Assembly (NCBI RefSeq): GCF_030944405.1
Contig: NZ_CP132339.1
Coordinates: 496,001-560,000, forward strand
Length of the DNA: 64,000 nt
Reading direction: 5' to 3'
DNA from: Janthinobacterium sp. J1-1
GTDB taxonomy: Bacteria > Pseudomonadota > Gammaproteobacteria > Burkholderiales > Burkholderiaceae_D
The translations under genes and the position numbers were made by a program. Shown here one piece after another: positions 7,803-15,088 of this stretch. Within the stretch, counting starts at the first letter, position 1; every line of letters starts with the position of its first letter. The notes under the pieces are model-generated. The model made no database searches, was not told the origin of the DNA, and was given only the letters and a program-made list of their open reading frames with translations.

Positions 7803-8373
7803 GTTGTTTCCTCGGATAGCTCCGCTGGTGGAAACAACGCATGCTTTGGATTCGACGCGTACTTGCAAGCACACGGCCTTCGCCCTCTGGGCTGCGCGGA
7901 GTTGAGAACTCCTTGCGGGACAGCGTATTTGGCTTCACGGGCTGGACGCCCTACCAAATACTTCGGGCCAGTGCCCGATGTCCTGCGGCCCCGAGCTGCG
8001 CTCGGGCTACCCGCTTTCTGCGGCGCCCAAAGCTTACGCTGTGGGCGGTCCCGAGGGACTCGACCTTGTTCCTTCGGAATGCGGTCGCCCTTGAAACCAG
8101 GTAGCCCGACCGCTGTCGGGGCCGGGGGCTCTCGCCCCCCGGTGGACGGTCAGCGCTCGGGGCGCTTCAATTTGACCTGGACGGTCAATTGCCCTTCCAC
8201 CGGCTCCCCCGATGGCACTGTCCCGCGTGGGCGCGGAACAGTCGCTCCGGCCGTGTGGCCTACGCGCCCCTTCGGGGGCGAAGCCTTCGCTGGCTTAGGG
8301 GCATCGTGTTTAGATTGTGGGTGGCATCTGTCCAAAAGCGTTCCGAGTACATTTTCTTCGTAAATGTACTCGG
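7803..8373. other. Gene-free tract packed with hairpins; structured RNA or single-strand DNA site
   Basis: Between the genes at 7688 and 8815 there is no coherent gene. Instead there are many close inverted repeats: gttgtttcc/ggaaacaac (7803-7838), a nested gtatttgg/ccaaatac pair enclosing gggc/gccc (7925-7961), small GC stems such as cgggc/gcccg, ccgagc/gctcgg and cccgac/gtcggg through about 8280, and a perfect 12-bp stem ccgagtacattt/aaatgtactcgg (8343-8373, 7-nt loop). The stems lie almost end to end, which is more than expected by chance even in GC-rich DNA. It could encode a large structured RNA or be an origin or transfer site. Confidence 0.5.
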
Positions 8374-8500
8374 GATGAAGAAGCGCGCGCGAAGTAGCAC
8401 TTATGATTGTTTGTCAAAAGGGCTTGCGGTATCGGCAGAATTCGATGGAGCAAAAGAACTCTGCAACTATTCGTTTTTTTCTATACTTGAAGGAGGGCAT

Positions 8501-8548
8501 ATGTTGCCGCAATTCTACGGCGGTGTGGGATTTGCGAAAAGGATATAG
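8501..8548 (+). CDS. Possible 15-residue leader peptide
   Basis: ATG 8501 follows a near-ideal Shine-Dalgarno (aaggagg, 5 nt spacing) but the frame closes after 15 residues (MLPQFYGGVGFAKRI). Either a short leader peptide or the surviving start of a lost gene. It is followed by a very stable GC hairpin at 8561-8599, an arrangement that could attenuate transcription toward the defence operon. Confidence 0.3.
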   Translation: MLPQFYGGVGFAKRI

Positions 8549-8560
8549 AAAAACATTCTC

Positions 8561-8599
8561 GCGGGGGGAGGGGGGCGCGCCCAATGCCTCTCCCCCCGC
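8561..8599. repeat. GC-only 10-bp stem-loop
   Basis: Arms gcggggggag (8561-8570) and ctccccccgc (8590-8599) are perfectly complementary. There is no U-tract on the + strand side, where the following run is A-rich, so a canonical terminator for + transcription is not seen. It may block read-through from the hairpin tract by another route. Confidence 0.45.
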
Positions 8600-8814
8600 A
8601 CCCCCTCCAAAAAAATACAAGAAACGCTTTCACTTGTAGCTCATTCCTATATGACGGACTTCGCTTTATTCTTCATTCTTGAACCAGACGTGAGCCAATT
8701 GAGGTTGGACGATTTTGGAAAATGGGCGCAGGTAGGAACTCCTGCCAAGCAGTCGCGTGTTAGACTCTCTTGCACTGTCTTGTACTGGAATTCAACTTAA
8801 AAGTTACTGCCCAT

Positions 8815-9045
8815 ATGTCGTCCTTGATTGAAAGCGTTATGACCGTCAAAGAAGTCGCCGATTACCTTCGGGTTAATCAACGCACCGTATATCGTCTTGC
8901 TGTCGAGCGCCGTCTACCTGGCTTCAAGGTCGGGGCGATCTGGCGGTTCAAACGAGATGACATTGATCATTGGATCGCGGAACAGTCAGTCGCAGGGCGT
9001 CAAGCCGCCGGAACCAATCCAAAGGGCGAGGGTGAAAATACGTGA
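8815..9045 (+). CDS. Excisionase/MerR-type HTH protein leading the defence operon
   Basis: A 76-residue protein with one HTH_17 domain: 'MTVKEVADYLRVNQRTVYRLAVERRLPGFKVGAIWRFKRDDIDHWI' (split here as the Val-Ala-Asp-Tyr-Leu first helix and Gly-x-Trp-Arg-Phe wing). The Met at 8815 was preferred over 8770; a third possibility is the internal Met at 8839. Its stop overlaps the GTG start of the helicase gene by 4 nt (GTGA), so it is translationally coupled to the operon and probably regulates it or guides a subunit to DNA. Genes of this type commonly precede island restriction systems. Confidence 0.8.
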   Translation: MSSLIESVMTVKEVADYLRVNQRTVYRLAVERRLPGFKVGAIWRFKRDDIDHWIAEQSVAGRQAAGTNPKGEGENT

Positions 9046-12000
9046 AGCTGATTCAAAACAGCGGCTCAGACCGCGTCATTGATCTTATCCGCCCACATCT
9101 AAAGCAAGGACATCAATTCGGCTGCGTGACTCCTTCGTTCTCACTGTTCGCATTTGCAGAGCTGCAAGAGGCGCTTGCAAAGCTTGAGCGTGTGCAACTC
9201 ATACTCCCCCCTGCCGATGATAAGCTTGACTTCCTTGGTTCTGAGGGTGATCGCGCTGCGCGTAATCGTCTGCAAGCCAGGTGGCTAGCTAATCAGTGTG
9301 CGAAATGGTTGGATGAAAAGGTCGAGCTACGCAGAGCGCTGGGACGCGTCCCGCAAGGCACGGCTGTTATGCGTGGTCCAAATGGCGTAGCCAATCAGGT
9401 AGTTTTAGGTTCGTTTGCATTTAGCACAGACGGTTTGGGCCTGACGCCTGGCAACCCTCTGAGCCTAATTCAAGCATCTGAGTCAACAGAGGAAGCCGCG
9501 CAACTCGCCCGCTGGTTGGAGCTGCAATGGGCAACCTTGCAGACGCAGCCCGATAGCCGTCCAGCGCTTATTAAAGCCTTACAGGGTATGGGCCAACACC
9601 ATGCACCGTTCACGCTCTACACCTTGATCCTGAAACACATGTTCGGGGACAGGGGCGACGAGATGGATGAGGAGCGCATTGTTAAGTCGGCTACCGGTAT
9701 TCGTAACACAGTCGTTTGGAACAAGCTCTTCAAGTTTCAGCGCGACGGTGTCGTAGGTGCTATCGACAAACTAGCTCGTTTCGGTGGTTGCATCATTGCT
9801 GACTCCGTGGGCCTGGGCAAAACCTTCGAGGCTTTAGCGGTCATCAAGTACCACGAGCTGCGTAATGACCGCGTGCTTGTACTGGCGCCCAAGCGCTTGC
9901 GCGACAACTGGACGCTTTATAAGGCCAACGACAAGCGCAACGTACTTGCGGCCGACCGTTTCAACTATGACGTCCTGAATCACACCGACCTGTCGCGGGA
10001 TAGTGGCATTTCGGGTGACATCGACCTGGCCAATGTGAATTGGGGTAACTACGATCTAGTGGTCATTGATGAGAGTCACAACTTCCGCAACAAGGCGAGT
10101 AACAAAAGCAAAGAGACTCGCTACGACCGGCTCATGCGCAAAATCATTAAGGAGGGCGTCAAGACACGCGTGCTGATGTTGTCGGCCACTCCGGTGAACA
10201 ACCGCCTAGCTGACCTGAAGAACCAAATCGCTTTCGTCACTGAAGGAGACGACACTGCGCTGGCAGAGCATGGAATAGGTAGCATTGAGGAAACTACGCG
10301 CAAGGCCCAAAGTCAGTTCAATCGTTGGCTGGAAATGGACGAGGCCGAGCGGACGCCTGGCCATCTGGTGGAAATGCTGGGCTTTGACTACTTTACGCTC
10401 TTGGATCACCTGACTATCGCGCGGTCGCGCCGGCACGTCGAAAAGTATTACGGTACGGCCGAGACTGGTAAGTTTCCAGGCCGTTTTCCTCCCATTAACA
10501 TCAAGGCCGATGTGGACATAGCGGGCGAGTTTAGGGCCATCAAGGATATCAACCTAGAAATCCGCCGCCTGAACTTGGCGAGCTATGCTCCTCTACGTTA
10601 CGTGCTCCCGCATAAGCAGGCCGCATATGATGCCAAGTACAGCACCGAAATTCGGGGTGGTGAGAGTTTTTTCCGTCAGGCTGACCGCGAAGAGAGCTTG
10701 ATCCACTTATTGAGGGTCAACGTGCTCAAGCGAATGGAGAGTGCCGTGTCTTCGTTCGCGTTGACGATCCAGCGGCAGCTCAAGGACGTTGTAGCCGTTC
10801 TGAATCATATCGAAACCCATGACGAGAGCGTCGAGGAAATTGATATTGCTGGCGTAGACATTGACGATCCTGCGTTCGAGTCCCTGCTGGTTGGACGTAA
10901 AGTTAAGGTGCTGCTAACAGATGTGGACCTCATCCGCTGGAAACAAGACCTTATAGAGGACCGAAACCGCTTGGCTACCCTGTTGGCAGCGGCGCAGCAG
11001 GTAGATGCTTTGCGCGATGCCAAGCTGGCCAAGCTGCGCGCAATGATTGAGCAGAAGTGCCGTGAACCGATAAATGCAGGCAACCGCAAGATTATCGTAT
11101 TCACCGCGTTCTCAGACACAGCCCAGTACCTCTATGCTAGCCTCGCGTCGTGGGCCAAGAGCACTTTGGGTATTGACGCTGGATTGATTACCGGTAGTGC
11201 TGGTATCCAGACCACCCTACCCGGTTTGCGTAAAAATATGAGCAGTGTCTTGTCGGCCTTCGCTCCACGTTCAAAGGAACGCCCGGCCGACCTGGTTGCG
11301 GAAGGCGAGATCGACTTGCTCATTGCTACCGACTGCATCTCTGAAGGTCAGAATTTGCAGGACTGCGATTGGCTTGTTAACTACGATATCCATTGGAACC
11401 CCGTTAGGATCATCCAGCGCTTCGGTCGTATCGACCGCATCGGTTCGCCTAACCAGAACATCCAGCTAGTTAACTTCTGGCCTAATATGGAACTGGAAGA
11501 GTACATCGGTCTGGAGCAGCGCGTTAGTGGGCGCATGGTGTTGCTAGATGTCTCAGCCACTGGTGAGGAAAACCTTATCGAGCAGCAGTCGGGCAACCCA
11601 ATGAACGACCTAGAATACCGGCGCAAGCAGTTGCTCAAGCTTCAGGATACGGTCATTGATATGGAGGACCTGAGCAATGGCGTCTCCATCACTGACCTGA
11701 CGCTGACCGACTTCCGCATCGACTTGGCGCAGTACCTGAAGGAACACCCAGGCCAGCTCGATACCCTGCCGTTGGGAACCTACGCAGTCACGACCAGCAT
11801 TGACGCCGACATAGCTCCTGGCGTCATCTTTTGCTTACGGGCGGAAGGCGCCGTTGCGGCCAAGGGCCAGCACTCCGACTATCCACTCGCGCCGATCTAC
11901 TTGGCCCATGTTGGCGATGATGGCGCTGTGCTGTTGCCGTACCCCCAGGCCAAGCGTATCTTGGACCGGCTCAAGCGCTTAGCCCTCGGGCGCGAGCTGC

Positions 12001-12236
12001 CCGACGATGGTGCTTGCGCTAAGTTCGATAAGGACACGCGTCAGGGCGAGGACATGCGCCACGCGCAGAAACTGCTCGCCGCCGCAGTGGTATCAGTGGT
12101 GGGCAAGAACGAAGAACGCGCCGTAGCAAGCCTGTTTTCGCCGGGTGGCACCCATGCTATGAAGGGTGAGTTTGCCGGCAGTAATGAGTTCGAGGTGCTC
12201 GCCTTCATGGTTGTGTTGCCGGGAGCCGCTGCGTGA
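9042..12236 (+). CDS. SNF2-type helicase of a type III R-M-linked cluster
   Basis: A 1064-residue superfamily 2 ATPase. Residues 1-~235 form an N-terminal region that could be a phospholipase D-like fold but shows no HKD motif. The motor follows: Walker A 'DSVGLGKTFEA' near residue 252, DExH-type box 'VVIDESHNFRN' near 340, motif III 'LSATPVNNR' near 378, and the C-terminal lobe with 'LLIATDCISEGQNLQ' and 'RIIQRFGRIDRIGS' near 770-800. A long insertion (about 480-690) separates the lobes, and a ~200-residue tail follows. All ATPase motifs are intact. The GTG start overlaps the upstream stop and the end overlaps the next start (GTGA both times), so four genes are tightly coupled. Confidence 0.85.
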   Translation: MKLIQNSGSDRVIDLIRPHLKQGHQFGCVTPSFSLFAFAELQEALAKLERVQLILPPADDKLDFLGSEGDRAARNRLQARWLANQCAKWLDEKVELRRALGRVPQGTAVMRGPNGVANQVVLGSFAFSTDGLGLTPGNPLSLIQASESTEEAAQLARWLELQWATLQTQPDSRPALIKALQGMGQHHAPFTLYTLILKHMFGDRGDEMDEERIVKSATGIRNTVVWNKLFKFQRDGVVGAIDKLARFGGCIIADSVGLGKTFEALAVIKYHELRNDRVLVLAPKRLRDNWTLYKANDKRNVLAADRFNYDVLNHTDLSRDSGISGDIDLANVNWGNYDLVVIDESHNFRNKASNKSKETRYDRLMRKIIKEGVKTRVLMLSATPVNNRLADLKNQIAFVTEGDDTALAEHGIGSIEETTRKAQSQFNRWLEMDEAERTPGHLVEMLGFDYFTLLDHLTIARSRRHVEKYYGTAETGKFPGRFPPINIKADVDIAGEFRAIKDINLEIRRLNLASYAPLRYVLPHKQAAYDAKYSTEIRGGESFFRQADREESLIHLLRVNVLKRMESAVSSFALTIQRQLKDVVAVLNHIETHDESVEEIDIAGVDIDDPAFESLLVGRKVKVLLTDVDLIRWKQDLIEDRNRLATLLAAAQQVDALRDAKLAKLRAMIEQKCREPINAGNRKIIVFTAFSDTAQYLYASLASWAKSTLGIDAGLITGSAGIQTTLPGLRKNMSSVLSAFAPRSKERPADLVAEGEIDLLIATDCISEGQNLQDCDWLVNYDIHWNPVRIIQRFGRIDRIGSPNQNIQLVNFWPNMELEEYIGLEQRVSGRMVLLDVSATGEENLIEQQSGNPMNDLEYRRKQLLKLQDTVIDMEDLSNGVSITDLTLTDFRIDLAQYLKEHPGQLDTLPLGTYAVTTSIDADIAPGVIFCLRAEGAVAAKGQHSDYPLAPIYLAHVGDDGAVLLPYPQAKRILDRLKRLALGRELPDDGACAKFDKDTRQGEDMRHAQKLLAAAVVSVVGKNEERAVASLFSPGGTHAMKGEFAGSNEFEVLAFMVVLPGAAA

Positions 12237-13048
12237 CGGAGCAGTCGCTGACCGGCATGTTGCTTTCTGCGCTGAGTCTTCCGACCAGTTGCCGCGTGGA
12301 TCAGCGTGTTCCTAAAAAGATGCTGGTCGAAAACGGCGCACCGACCAGCGCAGACAAACACCTCATCAACGACACTGTCGAAGAAATTCAGTGGATTGCG
12401 GCCTTGAAGCCCAACACAGTGGGCGTGGCCGAATACCGGGACGATTGCCGCGATTATGCAGAGGTCGCAGTGTTGTGCATCACCGTGCGCAATGCCCCTC
12501 AGGGTGACGGCGTTGGCGTAGCCCGTGCAGGTCAACACACCCGACCAGTTAAAATTACACGCCTGGCTGAATTAGTACACCGTGCCGTGCCTTATCCATT
12601 GCTGCTTCTGCTTGCTGCGCCGCAGGGCGTGCACCTCTCCCTAGCACACAAACGCTGGGCACAGAATGAGGCTGGCAAGGTAGTGCTGGATGGCGAACCG
12701 GCGACGGTTGACATGGCACTTGACCTGACAGCCGATCATCCGTTCGTTCATGCGCTGGCCCTATCCCGGCAACCGCAAACCAGTTTGCTTGCCCTGTACC
12801 AAGGCTGGATGAACTGCCTGACTGCTTTGCAGGCGTCGCAATATACCGGCACCTTCAATGAATCCGAAACGCCGGACTTGGTTGCCGCACGCCGCCAGAC
12901 CTTGCGCACCTGCCAACGTTTGGAGCAAGAAGCAAATCGCTTACGCGCGCTTGCGGCCAAGGAAAAACAGATGGCAAGGCAGGTGGACTTAAACCTCGCG
13001 CTTCAGCGCATCAGCACCGAGCTAGCATCGGCACGTAAACAACTTTGA
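12233..13048 (+). CDS. DUF4391 family protein
   Basis: A 271-residue protein of the DUF4391 family, whose role is unknown but which is repeatedly found between a SNF2 helicase and a type III Mod gene. Recognisable features are 'CRVDQRVPKKMLVENG' near residue 20, 'HLINDTVEEIQWIAALKP' near 45-60 and the central 'RLAELVHRAVPYPLLLLL' near 110-130. The C-terminal ~60 residues (RRQTLRTCQRLEQEANRLRALAAKEKQ) are predicted to be a coiled coil, suggesting assembly with another subunit. Start is GTG inside the helicase stop. No nuclease or nucleotide-binding motif is visible. Confidence 0.8.
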   Translation: MTEQSLTGMLLSALSLPTSCRVDQRVPKKMLVENGAPTSADKHLINDTVEEIQWIAALKPNTVGVAEYRDDCRDYAEVAVLCITVRNAPQGDGVGVARAGQHTRPVKITRLAELVHRAVPYPLLLLLAAPQGVHLSLAHKRWAQNEAGKVVLDGEPATVDMALDLTADHPFVHALALSRQPQTSLLALYQGWMNCLTALQASQYTGTFNESETPDLVAARRQTLRTCQRLEQEANRLRALAAKEKQMARQVDLNLALQRISTELASARKQL

Positions 13049-13074
13049 TTACCCTGCAAATGACGGAGATCCAG

Positions 13075-15078
13075 ATGCAAAAAATAGAAGCAACCCAACC
13101 GGCTGCCAAGTCAGCTGACTTGGTGGCGGGCAACATCGAACAACTCAAGGCCCTGTTCCCCGAGCTAATCACCGAGGGAGCAGATGGTGTGGCTGTCAAC
13201 GTGGATGTGCTTAAGGCTTTGGTGGGTGACCAGACAGCTACAGATGCCGAAGAGAAGTACGGCCTGAATTGGCACGGTAAACGCCGGGCGCGTCAACTGG
13301 CACTTACGCCCAGCAACGGCACGCTGCGCCCCCACCCAGAAGAAAGTGTTGAATGGGATAACACCCGAAATGTGATGATTGAGGGTGATAACCTAGAAGT
13401 GCTCAAGTTGCTGCAGAAGAGCTATGCGAACAAAGTTAAGCTAATCTACATCGATCCACCATATAACACTGGCAAGGACTTCGTCTACCCCGATAATTTT
13501 CATGACAATATTAAGAATTATTTGGAGCTGACTGGTCAGGCGGAAGGCGGAAAAAAAGTTAGCAGCAACACGGATGCAAGCGGTCGCTTTCACACCGATT
13601 GGCTAAGTATGATCTATCCGCGGCTGAAGCTCGCGCGGGGGTTGCTTAGGGATAACGGCGTGATATTCATCTCGGTCGACGAACGGGAATACTCCTCTCT
13701 TCGTCTAATTTGCTGCGACATATTTGGAGAGGAAAATATTGTTGGTACAATCGTTTGGAAAAATGCCACTGACAATAATCCAACAAACGTGGCCACCGAG
13801 CATGAGTACCTGCTGGTTGTGGCAAAGAAGAAAGACGAGATAGATTCCGAATGGAAATCCTCGATTTCTGACGTAAAGGATGTGCTAATCCAGATCGGCG
13901 AAACGCTATCAAAAAAGTACAAAGACCAGGCTCTTCGAGATGCGTACGATGAGTGGTTCCGCGAACACAAGGCGGAACTATGGCCACTTGATCGATACAA
14001 GTATATAGATGAAGGTGGCGTGTATACCGGAAGTCAAAGCGTCCATAACCCAGGAAGGGAAGGGTATCGTTACGATGTCATTCACCCCGGCACTAAACTT
14101 CCTTGTAAACAACCTTTGATGGGGTATCGTTTCCCGAAGAAAACGATGGATGAGCTGCTGGCTGCCCGCCGCATATTATTCGGAGAGGACCATTCTAAAA
14201 TTATTGAACTAAAGGTATATGCATCGGAGTTTAAGGAAAAGCTCTCCAGCCTGTTGGAGTTGGACGGCAGGCTGGGTGCGTATGATCTCAAGGAAGACTT
14301 CCCCAAAGAAGGAAAGGTTTTTACCAACCCGAAGCCTGTTCGACTATATGAGGCATTTTTGCCATTTCTGTTGAAGGATTCTGGTGATCTCATTGTCGAT
14401 TTTTTTGCTGGCTCTGGGGCGACGGCTAAAGCGGTATGGAAATTGAACGCCAAAGATTCTGTTCATCGTAAGTTTATTCTGGTCCAACTACCTGAACCGC
14501 TGAATGACTCAGATAAGGATCAGAAGGCAGCCGTTCAGCTCTGTGATGCTTTGGGCGCCCCAAGAAATCTTGCTGAAATAACTAAGGAACGCTTGCGTCG
14601 AGCCGGGAAGAACATCCAGCTCTCGGCCCCTTTGCTTATGCTCGATTTTGGCTTTCGAGTCTTTAAGCTCGACTATTCAAATATCAGAGCCTGGAATCCC
14701 GCGCCCGTCGATCTTGAGCGGTCGCTGTTCGACCATCAAGATAGCATCGTAGTTGGTCGATCTGAGGACGATGTCCTGTACGAGTTGTTAATTAAGCTGG
14801 GACTGGATCTTTGCGTGCCAATTACTCAGAGGGTGGTAGCGGGCAAGAAACTGCATTCAGTTGGCGGCGGCGTTCTCATCGCCTGCTTGTCTACGACAAT
14901 TGCAGCCGGGGACATTGAGCCATTGGCCCAAGGCATTATTGATTTTCACAAAGAAGTCATGCCAGCTGGCGACACGACCTGCGTGTTCCGCGACAGTGCA
15001 TTTGCCGATGACGTTGCCAAGACCAATCTTGCGGCGATCCTGGCGCAGAACGGTATCCAGACCGTTCGCAGTCTTTGA
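13075..15078 (+). CDS. mod: Type III restriction-modification DNA adenine methyltransferase
   Basis: A 667-residue DNA N6-adenine methyltransferase of the beta class. The catalytic 'IDPPYNTGKDF' (DPPY) is near residue 126 and the S-adenosylmethionine loop 'DFFAGSGATAKAV' near 443, the order typical of type III Mod. Between them lies the variable target-recognition region, whose DNA is AT-richer (13.7-14.4 kb) than the flanks, as is common for exchanged specificity domains. The ATG at 13075 has ggag at 8 nt; a TTG at 13045 overlapping the previous stop and an ATG at 13060 are alternatives. Mod gives sequence specificity for the complex and protects host DNA. Confidence 0.9.
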   Translation: MQKIEATQPAAKSADLVAGNIEQLKALFPELITEGADGVAVNVDVLKALVGDQTATDAEEKYGLNWHGKRRARQLALTPSNGTLRPHPEESVEWDNTRNVMIEGDNLEVLKLLQKSYANKVKLIYIDPPYNTGKDFVYPDNFHDNIKNYLELTGQAEGGKKVSSNTDASGRFHTDWLSMIYPRLKLARGLLRDNGVIFISVDEREYSSLRLICCDIFGEENIVGTIVWKNATDNNPTNVATEHEYLLVVAKKKDEIDSEWKSSISDVKDVLIQIGETLSKKYKDQALRDAYDEWFREHKAELWPLDRYKYIDEGGVYTGSQSVHNPGREGYRYDVIHPGTKLPCKQPLMGYRFPKKTMDELLAARRILFGEDHSKIIELKVYASEFKEKLSSLLELDGRLGAYDLKEDFPKEGKVFTNPKPVRLYEAFLPFLLKDSGDLIVDFFAGSGATAKAVWKLNAKDSVHRKFILVQLPEPLNDSDKDQKAAVQLCDALGAPRNLAEITKERLRRAGKNIQLSAPLLMLDFGFRVFKLDYSNIRAWNPAPVDLERSLFDHQDSIVVGRSEDDVLYELLIKLGLDLCVPITQRVVAGKKLHSVGGGVLIACLSTTIAAGDIEPLAQGIIDFHKEVMPAGDTTCVFRDSAFADDVAKTNLAAILAQNGIQTVRSL

Positions 15079-15088
15079 AGGGCCGCTA

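Noticed and set aside
8189..8548. 119-codon frame through the hairpin tract
   Set aside because: Reads through palindromes with unnatural composition; only its last 15 codons have a ribosome binding site and are listed separately.
14861..15088. Upstream extension of the Res reading frame
   Set aside because: It overlaps the mod gene in another frame and has no ribosome binding site; the ATG at 15089 gives the normal Res N-terminus.
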